64,000 nt of DNA from an uncultured Aquimarina sp. (GCA_947500505.1 CANMSL010000009.1:87963-151962); one strand, 5' to 3'. Counted from the stretch's first letter, positions 39,218 through 48,362 are shown. Notes: generated from the letters alone by a model not told the origin. Made by a program: numbers and translations.

Positions 39218-40099
39218 TTATTTCTCTGCTGTTATTAAATAGTATCCAAAGCTTCTCAGATGTAGTCCGGATAGTAAAGCAAAGAAAGAACCTTTGAGGT
39301 TTTTCCAACTTTGTAGTTTTAGCGTTTCTTTCTTGAATAGTTTTTTGAAAATAAAACCGGTTATCGCAAAGGGCACGTGCAATACTGAAGGCGCTACTCT
39401 AAAAGAAATATCTTCTACGATTATGTTTTTGAAACCAATTTCCTTTAGAGATTTTTTAACGCGTTGTATACTGCCTAATCCTTCCAGGCTCCATCCTTTG
39501 CAAAGTTGATTATAACAGTAATGACTTCCAGGACATAATTGATCTTCATCTTTTTTTAGAAAAGCATCCGCTATGACAAATTTTGCTCCTGGTTTTAGGA
39601 TTCTATAGGCTTCACTCAATGCTTCTTTACTATGACCAGAATGACACAAACTTTCAATCGCGTATGCACTATCAAAACTGTCGTCGATAAAAGAAGTGTT
39701 ACAATAGTTTTCTTCAAGAATCAGCCCGTTCATGTTTTGGAATCTTTTATTGCCTTCCTGAACCTGAAAACGAGAAAGTGTGACTCCGATGACACTAAGA
39801 CGAGGATATTTACGTAAACCATATCTCATCGTACCGCCAATTCCACAACCTAAATCTGCAATCAGTCCATTCTTTTTGGTGAAACGTAATCGATTAAACA
39901 CTTGATTGTTCATTTCGTTAAGCATGGTGTCCCTTTTAAAAATCGTTGTTTTAAAGGGAATATAGTAACCAAAATGCATATTGAAATCCTTGCTCCAGAA
40001 TTCATAATCCTCTGTTGCCTCATCATAAAGGTCGATAAGCTTTTCATTATTTGATTTCTGGAATCTGATTTTATGCAGGAGTGGATATGTAGTGTTCAT
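39218..40099 (-). CDS. SAM-dependent methyltransferase (cyclopropane synthase/sterol methyltransferase-like)
   Basis: A 293-residue protein from the ATG at 40099; the longer frame to 40135 would overlap the preceding gene. SAM motif LIADLGCGIGGTMRYGL, then VIGVTLSRFQVQEG and SAYAIESLCHSG, fit the group of methyltransferases that act on lipids and small hydrophobic substrates. In one operon with membrane proteins, an epimerase and an SRPBCC protein, so a lipid or pigment pathway is likely but unproven. Confidence 0.85.
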   Translation of the reverse strand: MNTTYPLLHKIRFQKSNNEKLIDLYDEATEDYEFWSKDFNMHFGYYIPFKTTIFKRDTMLNEMNNQVFNRLRFTKKNGLIADLGCGIGGTMRYGLRKYPRLSVIGVTLSRFQVQEGNKRFQNMNGLILEENYCNTSFIDDSFDSAYAIESLCHSGHSKEALSEAYRILKPGAKFVIADAFLKKDEDQLCPGSHYCYNQLCKGWSLEGLGSIQRVKKSLKEIGFKNIIVEDISFRVAPSVLHVPFAITGFIFKKLFKKETLKLQSWKNLKGSFFALLSGLHLRSFGYYLITAEK

Positions 40100-40112
40100 G
40101 ATGGTAATTTTT

Positions 40113-40472
40113 TTAGTTGTCCAAAGAAGATTCAAGATTCATTGCTTGCTGATACTTTTTAATTTCGTAAGTTAAGTACAAAAAATATGCAGCAATACTC
40201 ATGGGAATAACGGTCATATATATAATCATAAATGATGTGTTTTTTATATCTGTGAAAAATAGTAGTCCATAGAGAGCAACTAGAAAGAAATAAGCGACAA
40301 TGTGCTTTTTAAGTTTGATGCTAAATGATTTCCATTTAATTAAAAGAACTACGCTCATTGTTATTTGTGTTCCTCCGAGCAGTATCTGTGCTAACAATCC
40401 AAAATAGAATGTTACGTAAAGAAGTAATGTTATGATAAAACTCCATTTGTTAATATTATGCATTGTTTTCAT
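40113..40472 (-). CDS. Hypothetical membrane protein, first gene of the GbsR-linked operon
   Basis: A 119-residue protein with four predicted membrane helices. A second Met at residue 4 could be the start. It follows the shared operator at 40492-40509 by 20 bp. No family recognised. Confidence 0.72.
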   Translation of the reverse strand: MKTMHNINKWSFIITLLLYVTFYFGLLAQILLGGTQITMSVVLLIKWKSFSIKLKKHIVAYFFLVALYGLLFFTDIKNTSFMIIYMTVIPMSIAAYFLYLTYEIKKYQQAMNLESSLDN

Positions 40473-40491
40473 TATTCTAATAATTTAAAAG

Positions 40492-40509
40492 TTTCAATAA
40501 TTTTTGAAA
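40492..40509 (-). promoter_or_regulatory. GbsR operator copy in front of the operon
   Basis: TTTCAATAATTTTTGAAA, identical over 18 bases to the core of the larger palindrome upstream of the regulator gene. It is 20 bp before the first operon gene (40472). Confidence 0.75.
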
Positions 40510-40568
40510 TATAATTGGAAAAAGAAAAGGAATTTCTTCCTTGTATCTCAAGATTATATTTGTAGGTT

Positions 40569-41072
40569 TTATTTGATAAGCTTCATCAAGGTTTTTGTAA
40601 TCCAATTAGATTCTTGATTAACCACTTTATTCATCATCGTATCCGCACTATCCGCTAATTCATATAAAGCCTTAGTCTGTTTGATCAATTCATCTGTTTT
40701 TTTTGTCCCATCGTCTTCGATCCCGGATACTTCTCGTAATACTTTGATAACAGGTTTGATTTCTCTTCTACTTCGTTCTTTGGCTACTTGTCTGGCTAGC
40801 TCTTGTACATCTTTTTCAGAAACAAAATACTCTTTTCGTTCTCCTGGTTTACTTTCTTTAAAAACAATACCCCAATCCATTAGCTGACGGAGGTTCATGC
40901 TGGTATTTCCTCTGGAGATCTGTAATTCTTCCATAATATCCTCCATAGAAAGTGGCTCTGGTGAAATCCATAACAATGCATGAATCTGTGCCATGGCTTT
41001 GTTAATGCCCCATAAGGTTCCTAGCGCTCCCCAAGTGGATATAAATTTATCTTTTGCTTCTGTGTAATTCAT
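40569..41072 (-). CDS. GbsR/MarR family transcriptional regulator
   Basis: A 167-residue protein. The winged helix is in HALLWISPEPLSMEDIMEEL, ISRGNTSMNLRQLMDWGIV and RKEYFVSEK, followed by a helical dimer domain, the usual GbsR layout. It is upstream of the membrane protein/methyltransferase/epimerase operon on the same strand, and both have the same operator, so it probably represses itself and the operon. Confidence 0.9.
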   Translation of the reverse strand: MNYTEAKDKFISTWGALGTLWGINKAMAQIHALLWISPEPLSMEDIMEELQISRGNTSMNLRQLMDWGIVFKESKPGERKEYFVSEKDVQELARQVAKERSRREIKPVIKVLREVSGIEDDGTKKTDELIKQTKALYELADSADTMMNKVVNQESNWITKTLMKLIK

Positions 41073-41076
41073 AGAA

Positions 41077-41121
41077 CAAATATATAATAAATTTCAAACT
41101 TTCAATAATTTTTGAAAGTTT
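41077..41121 (-). promoter_or_regulatory. GbsR promoter with palindromic operator over the -33 box
   Basis: On the minus strand the -7 box TATATTTG is at 41077-41084. A TATTG -33 box lies 18 bases upstream, inside the 26-bp palindrome 41096-41121 (arms AAACTTTCAA and TTGAAAGTTT). The start codon at 41072 follows the -7 box by only a few bases, so the mRNA would be leaderless or nearly so. Confidence 0.75.
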
Positions 41122-41247
41122 ATTTTTGATTTTTATGTTTTTACCATAAGCTAACAGGTGTTAGTACAGTTGTTTTTTTGTGGATTCACCGCTTTGTTAA
41201 TAATTTGGTTTTGTGTAAGTTAAAGGTCTAACACAAACTCATTAAAA

Positions 41248-43755
41248 ATGAAAAAATTCAACTTAATTATTTCGGCACTACTACTTTGCTTATTTCTAAG
41301 CCATAGTTATGCACAACAACCATCGGATATGTTTTATGCTACGATGGAGACAAAAGATGCTTTGGGTCTTCAAAAAAATCATCCGGAAGATATCAAAATT
41401 ATCGAATCCAAAAACGGCTATAGTGCCGTGATGTTAAGTGATGAAGCTGCTCACGAATTACATGATAAAGTTTTAGTTCACGGTCCTGGTTTTATTTATC
41501 AAAGTTCTAAGAAAAAAGCACTGTTTTCTATACAGCAAAGAAGACTGTCTCAAAAGCTTGCTGGAGGATTTTCTATCACTCAGGATCAGTTAGTCCGTCA
41601 AAGTTTAGACTTGGTAAACAATCTTAATATTGCAAATCAAATTCAGGAATTAGAAAATTATGGTACTCGTTATCACACAAAGAGTAGTGCTACACAGGCG
41701 GTTTTAGACCTCAAAACAAAATGGGAGAACCTTGCAGGAGGAAGAAATGATGTATCAGTACGTATCGTTAATCACACAAGCACAGACATGCCTTCCTTGG
41801 TGATGACGATCACAGGAACCGAAAAACCGGATGAGTTTGTAATCCTTGGTGGACATATAGATTCTACTTCGGGTGGTACTAATAATGATGCGCCAGGTGC
41901 TGATGATAATGCTTCAGGAATCGCAACCATTACCGAGGCAGCAAGAGTGCTATTTGATATGAATTTTCAACCGAAAAGAACGATGGAATTTATGGCTTTT
42001 GCAGCTGAAGAAGTCGGACTCAGAGGATCCAGAGAAATAGCAGAAGACTATCGTAACAGAAACGTTAATGTAATTAGTTATATGCAATTGGATATGACTA
42101 ATTATAAAGGTTCGGTTAATGATGTGTATGTTTCTACAGATTCATATAATGACGATACTTTAAATGATTTTTTAATAGAGTTAATGAATTATTATAACGC
42201 ATCCGGACCACACGCACTTACTTATGGAACTTCTAGCTGTAACTATGGATGTTCAGATCATTATAGCTGGGCGCAAGAAGGATATAATGTCGCATTTCCT
42301 TTTGAAGCAACTTTTAACCAAAGTAACCCCAATATCCATACCACCAGAGACACTTTTGACAGGTCCCCGACTCCAAACGCCACACACGCAGCAAAATTCT
42401 GTAAACTAGCGCTTGAATATTTGATCGAAATTGGTAATGGAGTAACTACAGGCGGTGGCGATGTTTGTTTAGATACCATATCGAATTACCCCTATAAGGA
42501 AGGATTTGAAGGTTCTTTAAATAGTTGGCAGCAAGGTACAGATGATGACTTAGACTGGACTAAGGACGCTAGTGGCACCCCTTCTAATGGCACAGGACCA
42601 GATAGTGCTGCAGAAGGTTCTTATTATATATATGTAGAGGCATCCGGAAATGGTTCCGGACACCCTAATAAAAGAGCAAACTTATTTTCTCCGTGTTTAT
42701 TACTGGATGGTTTATCATCTGCAACCTTAAGTTTCTTATATCATATGCAGGGAGATAGCGTAGGAAATCTTGATGTGGAAGTAACAGAAGACCGCTTAAA
42801 TTATGAAAATGTTTTCAGTAGATCAGGATCTCAGGGAAGTGCCTGGAATACAGCAAATATTGATCTTTCTTCTTATATCGGGAAGACTGTATGGCTAAGA
42901 TTTAGAGCGGTTACCGGTAGCAGTTGGCAAGGTGATATTGCCATAGATGATTTAGCAATAAAAGAATCCACTGTGGATCCCGATCCGGATACGTGTGTAG
43001 CGCTGAATTTTAATGATTATACAATCTCTGGTTTCTCTAATCAGGATTCGGCAGGCGATTACGCTATAGTAAGTGGCGGATCTGGCTTATCTATGCAAAA
43101 TAATACATGGAAGTACATTTCTTTCAACTATACAGTGACATCAGCTACGGTTTTAGAATTTGAGTTTAGTAGTACTTCTCAGGGAGAGATTCACGGAATT
43201 GGTTTTGAAAATGATAACAGCTTAACTCCCAGTAGATATTTTAAGGTTCACGGAACTCAAAACTATGGTGTCACTAACTATGATAACTATACCAGTGGTA
43301 CAGCATCCTACACTATCCCTGTTGGAGACTTTTATACAGGTGTTATGGATCGATTAGTCCTTGTAAACGATAATGACGGCGGGAGTGGTAATAATTCTGC
43401 TATTTCTAATGTGAAAATCTATGAAGGATCCTGTGCCAGATCTGCAACTTCGACAGTCGCTTTCGGGACTGAAACTCCTGTTATCGGAGATGAGGATGAA
43501 TTAAATTCTTCTACCATATTCATAACTCCTAATCCCGCTAAGGATAGTTTTGTGATAAACGTTAGAGGAGCCTATGGCAAAGGTATGACAGCAACTGTGT
43601 TTACAATTTTAGGAAAAAAGGCAGCCAGCATTCAATTAAACCAAGGAACAAATACTATTTCAGCCAATAATCTATCTTTAGGATCCGGAATATATTTAAT
43701 TAGGATAGAAAGTGGAGTGGAAAAACTAGCCGTGCGAAAACTAGTTATTCAATAA
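41248..43755 (+). CDS. M28 family zinc aminopeptidase with T9SS sorting domain
   Basis: An 835-residue secreted protein with a signal peptide (1-22). The M28 catalytic domain (about 120-395) has the full set of ligands: GGHIDSTS near 203, ADDNASG near 219, AAEEVGLRGS near 253, QLDMTNY near 280 and SDHYSW near 339. A MAM-like/jelly-roll domain (about 415-580) and another beta domain follow. The last 75 residues (NPAKDSFVINV to the end) are a type A Por sorting domain, so the protein is exported by the type IX system. Confidence 0.92.
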   Translation: MKKFNLIISALLLCLFLSHSYAQQPSDMFYATMETKDALGLQKNHPEDIKIIESKNGYSAVMLSDEAAHELHDKVLVHGPGFIYQSSKKKALFSIQQRRLSQKLAGGFSITQDQLVRQSLDLVNNLNIANQIQELENYGTRYHTKSSATQAVLDLKTKWENLAGGRNDVSVRIVNHTSTDMPSLVMTITGTEKPDEFVILGGHIDSTSGGTNNDAPGADDNASGIATITEAARVLFDMNFQPKRTMEFMAFAAEEVGLRGSREIAEDYRNRNVNVISYMQLDMTNYKGSVNDVYVSTDSYNDDTLNDFLIELMNYYNASGPHALTYGTSSCNYGCSDHYSWAQEGYNVAFPFEATFNQSNPNIHTTRDTFDRSPTPNATHAAKFCKLALEYLIEIGNGVTTGGGDVCLDTISNYPYKEGFEGSLNSWQQGTDDDLDWTKDASGTPSNGTGPDSAAEGSYYIYVEASGNGSGHPNKRANLFSPCLLLDGLSSATLSFLYHMQGDSVGNLDVEVTEDRLNYENVFSRSGSQGSAWNTANIDLSSYIGKTVWLRFRAVTGSSWQGDIAIDDLAIKESTVDPDPDTCVALNFNDYTISGFSNQDSAGDYAIVSGGSGLSMQNNTWKYISFNYTVTSATVLEFEFSSTSQGEIHGIGFENDNSLTPSRYFKVHGTQNYGVTNYDNYTSGTASYTIPVGDFYTGVMDRLVLVNDNDGGSGNNSAISNVKIYEGSCARSATSTVAFGTETPVIGDEDELNSSTIFITPNPAKDSFVINVRGAYGKGMTATVFTILGKKAASIQLNQGTNTISANNLSLGSGIYLIRIESGVEKLAVRKLVIQ

Positions 43756-43774
43756 TCCCAGAATTAATCGGATC

Positions 43775-43852
43775 TGTCATTTCGAGCGTAGTCGAGAAAT
43801 CTTGAATATAAATTTTCAATACATTTCGACTCCGCTCAATGTGACAGTATTG
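43775..43852. repeat. Palindromic intergenic repeat between M28 and M3 genes
   Basis: CTGTCATTTCGAGCGTAGTC and its following GAGAAAT are mirrored by ATTTCGACTCCGCTCAATGT and GACAG, giving an imperfect hairpin of about 25 bp per arm. This sequence type is dispersed in many flavobacterial genomes. It also separates the two convergent genes and may end transcription. Confidence 0.65.
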
Positions 43853-43902
43853 TTATCCTTATTCTTCTTATGCAGTCTTTTTAATTTAATTCCTTCGAAG
43901 AA

Positions 43903-45927
43903 TCATTCCTTAATTAATCCAGCACGTTTTAGCAATGCCTCTGGCTTTGGTTCTTGTCCACGAAAGCGCTTATATAATATCATAGGATTCTCTGTTCCAC
44001 CTTTTGATAATACATTGTCTTTAAACTTAGTCGCCACTTCTTTATTAAAGATGCCTTGTTCTTTAAAATACTCGAAAGCGTCTGCATCTAATACTTCAGC
44101 CCATTTATAAGAATAATATCCTGCAGAATAGCCTCCCTGAAAAATATGAGAAAAAGAGGTGCTCATACAGTTTTCTTCTACATCCGGGTATAAAGAAGTT
44201 CCAACAAAAGCCTTTTTTTCGTGTGCTTTCACATCATTTATGTCATCAGGATCCTGAGCATGCCAGGACATATCCAGTAAACCAAAACTTAACTGACGCA
44301 TCGTAGCCATTCCTTCCATAAAAGTGGATGATTCTTTAATTTTTTGAACCAATTCCATTGGGATTATTTCCCCTGTTTCATAATGTTTAGCAAATAGTTC
44401 CAATGCTTCTTTTTCATAACACCAGTTTTCCAGTACCTGGCTAGGCAATTCTACAAAATCCCAATAGACACTGGTTCCCGATAATCCAGGATAGGTTGTA
44501 TCAGCCAACATTCCGTGTAATGCATGTCCAAATTCGTGGAATAGGGTAGTAACTTCATTAAAAGTTAAAAGCGAAGGCTTACTGGGTGTAGGTTTTGTAA
44601 AATTACAAACGATAGAAATATGAGGTCTTACATTTTTTCCATCCTTTCGCATTTGTGGTTTATAGGATGTCATCCAGGCACCATTTCTCTTACCGGGTCT
44701 TGGATGAAAATCTGCATAAAAAATGGAAATAAACTTACCATCCGTATCTGTTACGTTATATGTTTTTACCTCTTCATGATATTTTTCTATCTCAGCTGTT
44801 TCTTCGAACTGTAATCCAAACAAATTAGAAGCAACCTGAAAAACACCATTTATCACATTCTCTAACTTAAAATATGGCTTTAACTTTTCGTCATCAATGT
44901 CAAAAAGCTTTTGTTTTAATTTTTCAGAATAATAAGCACCATCCCATTTTTGAAGCTGATCAATTCCGTCTAAATCTTTTGCGAAATTTTCCAGTTGTTT
45001 GAATTCTCTTTTAGCGGCTGGTTTTGCTTTTTCCAGAATTTCATTTAGAAACGAAAATACTTTTTCCGGAGTTTCTGCCATGCGCTCTTCTAAAACATAA
45101 TCAGCGTGAGATCTATATCCTAAAACCTGAGCACGTTTATGACGTAGCCTGGCAATTTTGAGTACAATTTTCTGATTATCCAGCTCATCGCCATGAAATC
45201 CTTTGGATCCGAATGCTATTGCAAGTTGTTTCCGTAATTTCCTATTGTCGGCATACATCATAAAAGGAATATAACTGGGATAATCCAAGGTAATCATCCA
45301 TCCTTTTTTATCTTTTGATACTGCTAGAGCCTTTGCAGCTTCCTTTGCTCCATCCGGTAAACCAGCAAGATCTGTTTCATCCGTCAATAGCATTTCGAAC
45401 TTATTGGTTTCTGCAAGTACATTTTCTCCAAACGTAAGGCTTAATCGCGAAAGTTCCTTATCGATTTCTCTCAACTGCTCCTTCTTATCGTCAGCCAGAT
45501 TAGCTCCATTTCTGGAAAACGACTTATATCTTTTTTCTAGTAATGTAGATTGCTCAGGAGAAAGATGAAGATTCTTACGATTCAGATAGATGTGCTCTAT
45601 TTTTTTAAAAAGCTCTGTGTTTAACGAAATATCATTTCTAAATTCAGACAGCAGAGGAGATGCCTCTTGGGCTATCTTTTGGATTTCCTCATTAGTCTCT
45701 GCACTATTGAGATTAAAAAATACACTAGTGACCCTGTCTAATAACTCTCCACTATATTCCAGTTTTTCAATAGTATTCGAAAAAGATGGGGTTTCGGAGT
45801 TTGAAACAATTGCATTCACTTCTTCTTTTGCAATAGCAATAGAATTTTCGATAGCAGGTAAGAAATGCTCTGATTTTATGTTTGAAAAGGGAGCCAGGTC
45901 AAATGGTTCTAATAATGGGTTTTTCAT
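43903..45927 (-). CDS. M3 family metallopeptidase (oligopeptidase/dipeptidyl carboxypeptidase)
   Basis: A 674-residue cytoplasmic zinc peptidase. The active site HEFGHALHGM is near residue 465, with the family's GTSVYWDFVELPSQVLENW following. Length and the absence of a signal peptide fit oligopeptidase A or Dcp-type enzymes, which degrade short peptides. Single gene. Confidence 0.92.
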   Translation of the reverse strand: MKNPLLEPFDLAPFSNIKSEHFLPAIENSIAIAKEEVNAIVSNSETPSFSNTIEKLEYSGELLDRVTSVFFNLNSAETNEEIQKIAQEASPLLSEFRNDISLNTELFKKIEHIYLNRKNLHLSPEQSTLLEKRYKSFSRNGANLADDKKEQLREIDKELSRLSLTFGENVLAETNKFEMLLTDETDLAGLPDGAKEAAKALAVSKDKKGWMITLDYPSYIPFMMYADNRKLRKQLAIAFGSKGFHGDELDNQKIVLKIARLRHKRAQVLGYRSHADYVLEERMAETPEKVFSFLNEILEKAKPAAKREFKQLENFAKDLDGIDQLQKWDGAYYSEKLKQKLFDIDDEKLKPYFKLENVINGVFQVASNLFGLQFEETAEIEKYHEEVKTYNVTDTDGKFISIFYADFHPRPGKRNGAWMTSYKPQMRKDGKNVRPHISIVCNFTKPTPSKPSLLTFNEVTTLFHEFGHALHGMLADTTYPGLSGTSVYWDFVELPSQVLENWCYEKEALELFAKHYETGEIIPMELVQKIKESSTFMEGMATMRQLSFGLLDMSWHAQDPDDINDVKAHEKKAFVGTSLYPDVEENCMSTSFSHIFQGGYSAGYYSYKWAEVLDADAFEYFKEQGIFNKEVATKFKDNVLSKGGTENPMILYKRFRGQEPKPEALLKRAGLIKE

Positions 45928-46040
45928 TATGTGATTATATTTTTTAGTATGGTAAAGTCGTTTGGCTAAAAAGTATGTTTTTTATCGATTAACACCGTTT
46001 TAATAATATCGTTTCATATTAACATTGAACCTGATTAAGA

Positions 46041-46048
46041 TAAATTTG
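46041..46048 (+). promoter_or_regulatory. -7 box in front of candidate structured RNA 1
   Basis: TAAATTTG matches TAnnTTTG and lies about 19 bp before the first stem of the candidate RNA. The -33 box is not clear. Confidence 0.45.
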
Positions 46049-46054
46049 GTCAGG

Positions 46055-46180
46055 TTTATTAATAATGACTTATACAAAGTAGTTAAACATTGTTATCATG
46101 AGGGTATGGTAACAATATGCAATCTTTGTTAAGTCAAATATATTGAAAGAGCTACAATTAAAGTGGCTCTTTTCTTTTCT
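46055..46180 (+). ncRNA. Candidate structured RNA 1 (6S-like rod)
   Basis: Two co-axial stems. The outer pairs GACTTATACAAAG (46067-46079) with CTTTGTTAAGTC (46124-46135), one bulged base. The inner pairs ATTGTTATCAT (46089-46099) with ATGGTAACAAT (46106-46116), one G-U. An internal bubble of 9 and 7 bases lies between. A terminator (46146-46180: AAAGAGCTAC/GTGGCTCTTT, then TTCTTTTCT) follows. No reading frame is present. The long rod with a central bubble is 6S-like, but I cannot confirm the family. Confidence 0.55.
46146..46180 (+). terminator. Terminator of candidate RNA 1
   Basis: 10-bp stem AAAGAGCTAC (46146-46155) with GTGGCTCTTT (46163-46172), one G-U pair, followed by a T-rich run on the plus strand. 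No plus-strand protein gene precedes it. Confidence 0.75.
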
Positions 46181-46343
46181 ATTTTTAGTTTATTCGGATT
46201 AAAAATCTATTATTTTCTAAGGAAAACATTGTTAAAAGTGTATTTTTTCCGTTGCAAATACTGAAATATAAGAAGCATATGTGCTTTTTATCGATATTAA
46301 CAGCTTTTTATCGAAAATGTTAATAAGTTTTGACAGGTAATTA

Positions 46344-46373
46344 TTGCGTAATTGAAGTAAGGGTTTACCTTTG
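46344..46373 (+). promoter_or_regulatory. Promoter of candidate structured RNA 2
   Basis: A TTG -33 box (46344-46346, in TTATTG) and a TACCTTTG -7 box (46366-46373) are 19 bases apart, the expected Bacteroidota arrangement. Transcription would start near 46380. No protein gene follows on this strand. Confidence 0.65.
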
Positions 46374-46377
46374 TGTT

Positions 46378-46505
46378 AGGTTTTAAGAGTATGGTCTTAC
46401 GATGAATTTTTTGTGTAATATATTTAAGTTGGTTAATAAATATTGTTATATTCTATTGTAAGACCTGATATTGGAAAGAGTCGCTGAGGAGCGACTCTTT
46501 TTTTG
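46378..46505 (+). ncRNA. Candidate structured RNA 2
   Basis: About 125 bases from a good promoter to a strong terminator, with no reading frame. GGTCTTAC (46393-46400) is perfectly complementary to GTAAGACC (46458-46465), and TAGGTTTTA (46377-46385) can pair with the overlapping TAAGACCTG (46459-46467) using two G-U pairs. So the 3' segment has two alternative partners. An AU-rich hairpin lies inside. It may be a 6S-Flavo-type RNA or a regulatory small RNA. Confidence 0.6.
46475..46505 (+). terminator. Strong terminator of candidate RNA 2
   Basis: 11-bp perfect stem AAAGAGTCGCT (46475-46485) with AGCGACTCTTT (46490-46500), a 4-base loop, then TTTT. The T run is on the plus strand, so it does not serve the purE gene, which ends at 46519 on the other strand. 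Confidence 0.9.
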
Positions 46506-46518
46506 CTAATTTTAAGTG

Positions 46519-47004
46519 TTATCTTTTAATTTGTTTTGCTCCTTCGATAACCTTTTGTTTGAGCCCTTCCTTATAAACAAGAATTTTGTCCAATACGCAT
46601 TTATCAGCTGCTCCGATGATCTGAGCCGCCAGGATCCCTGCATTTAAAGCTCCATCCAAAGCTACTGTTGCAACAGGAACTCCCCCGGGCATTTGTAAAA
46701 TGGAAAGTACAGAATCCCAACCATCGATAGAGTTTCGGGATTTTACGGGAACACCTATAACAGGTAAAGGGGACAGCGATGCCACCATACCCGGTAAATG
46801 TGCCGCTCCACCGGCACCGGCAATGATTACAGATATTCCTCTGGTATGAGCATTTTTTCCATAATCAAATAATTTTTCAGGGGTTCGGTGTGCCGATACA
46901 ATATCAACTTCGACTTCGATATCAAAACCTTTTAGAACGTCGATAGCTTTTTCCATAACGGGCATATCGCTTGTGCTGCCCATAATGATTCCTACTTTAT
47001 TCAT
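46519..47004 (-). CDS. purE: N5-carboxyaminoimidazole ribonucleotide mutase
   Basis: A 161-residue class I PurE of de novo purine synthesis, converting N5-CAIR to CAIR. Signature IIMGSTSDMPVMEKA at the N-terminus, SAHRTPEKLFDYGK, and GAGGAAHLPGMVASL. It follows purK with an 83-bp gap on the same strand. Confidence 0.95.
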   Translation of the reverse strand: MNKVGIIMGSTSDMPVMEKAIDVLKGFDIEVEVDIVSAHRTPEKLFDYGKNAHTRGISVIIAGAGGAAHLPGMVASLSPLPVIGVPVKSRNSIDGWDSVLSILQMPGGVPVATVALDGALNAGILAAQIIGAADKCVLDKILVYKEGLKQKVIEGAKQIKR

Positions 47005-47087
47005 TAATGCTAGTGTTTAATTTTTATTGTTACAACAAAGGGTAATTTTAGATACAGATACAAAACAATATGATACTTTATCTTTTA

Positions 47088-48245
47088 TTAGCCAGCTATT
47101 ACTTTAATAGTTTTCTTTACTTTTTCAGCAATTTTTCTTGCCTCAGTAATATCTTCATGAACTATTGTTACGTGACCCATTTTTCTAAAAGGTCGGGTTT
47201 GCTTCTTACCATAAATATGCGGAGTAACACCTTCCAGATGCATAATGGTATCTATGTTTTGATAGACAACATCACCGGTATGTCCTTCCGCTCCTACAAG
47301 ATTCACCATAATTCCTGCAACCTTACTTTCTGTAGCACCAAGGGGTAAATCCAGTATCGCTCTTATATGTTGCTCAAACTGATTGGTGTAACTAGCTTCA
47401 ATGCTATAATGACCGCTATTATGTGGTCTTGGAGCAACCTCATTCACCAAAATATCACCATCTTTTGTCTGAAACATCTCTACTGCTAATATTCCGACAT
47501 GCATAAAGGCTTCTGATACCTTTGTAGCAATTTTTCTCGCCTTTTCTGCGATATCATTTTCGATTCTGGCAGGACAAATTACATATTCTACCTGGTTGGC
47601 TTCGGGATGAAATTCCATTTCCACTACAGGATATGTTTTGATATCATTACTGGGATTACGAACTACAATTACGGCTAATTCATTTTTAAAATCCACCAGC
47701 TTTTCTGCAATGCACTCTGTGTCCGGAAGTTTAGCAATATCGGCTCCTGTTCTAATAATGGAGACACCCTTACCATCGTAGCCTCCTTGCGTACTTTTCC
47801 ATACAAAAGGTAATTTTATTTTACCGGTTGTAATGCCTTCGGCCAGATGAGCTTTGTTAGAGAACTGAACAAAATCAGCCGTTGGTATTTCTTTTTCTTT
47901 ATAAAAAAGCTTTTGTTTTCCTTTATTCTGAATTTTTTCTAATGTTTTAGAATCAGGATATACTTTTTTTCCTTCACGCTCTAGTCGAGCTAATGCCTTT
48001 GTGTTAACGGTTTCAATTTCGAAAGTAAGTACATCTACTTTCTTTCCAAAATTATATACTGTTTCATAATCCATAAGATCACCTTGCTGAAAGTGATCAC
48101 AGGCAATTCTACACGGAGCGTCGGGGTTGGGGTCCAGAACATAAGTACAGATATCATATTTTCGGGTCTCATAGAGCATCATTTTGCCTAATTGACCTCC
48201 ACCCAGAATACCTAGCTTAAAGTCTGACGAAAAATAGTTTGTCAT
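47088..48245 (-). CDS. purK: N5-carboxyaminoimidazole ribonucleotide synthase
   Basis: A 385-residue ATP-grasp enzyme; makes N5-CAIR from AIR, ATP and bicarbonate, the substrate of PurE. LGILGGGQLGKMMLYE at the start is the pre-ATP-grasp domain; FVWKSTQGGYDGKGVSII is the ATP loop and VNEVAPRPHNSGHYSIEA the metal-binding part. Convergent role with purE directly downstream. Confidence 0.95.
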   Translation of the reverse strand: MTNYFSSDFKLGILGGGQLGKMMLYETRKYDICTYVLDPNPDAPCRIACDHFQQGDLMDYETVYNFGKKVDVLTFEIETVNTKALARLEREGKKVYPDSKTLEKIQNKGKQKLFYKEKEIPTADFVQFSNKAHLAEGITTGKIKLPFVWKSTQGGYDGKGVSIIRTGADIAKLPDTECIAEKLVDFKNELAVIVVRNPSNDIKTYPVVEMEFHPEANQVEYVICPARIENDIAEKARKIATKVSEAFMHVGILAVEMFQTKDGDILVNEVAPRPHNSGHYSIEASYTNQFEQHIRAILDLPLGATESKVAGIMVNLVGAEGHTGDVVYQNIDTIMHLEGVTPHIYGKKQTRPFRKMGHVTIVHEDITEARKIAEKVKKTIKVIAG

Positions 48246-48362
48246 TTTTTTGGAGTATCTAATTTGCCTTAGACAACAAAAATAAATTTTTAATAAGTAA
48301 AAACCGCATTAATTAGACAGTAAATGCAGTACGTATCTATCATTAGTCTTATTTGTAATCAC

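Noticed and set aside
43777..43852. Possible CRISPR or phage attachment site.
   Set aside because: Only one inverted pair without regular spacers; it fits a dispersed flavobacterial palindrome. No CRISPR array was seen in the window.
46475..46505. This hairpin as the terminator of purE.
   Set aside because: The T run is on the plus strand; on the minus strand the stem is followed by CC, which does not suit purE.
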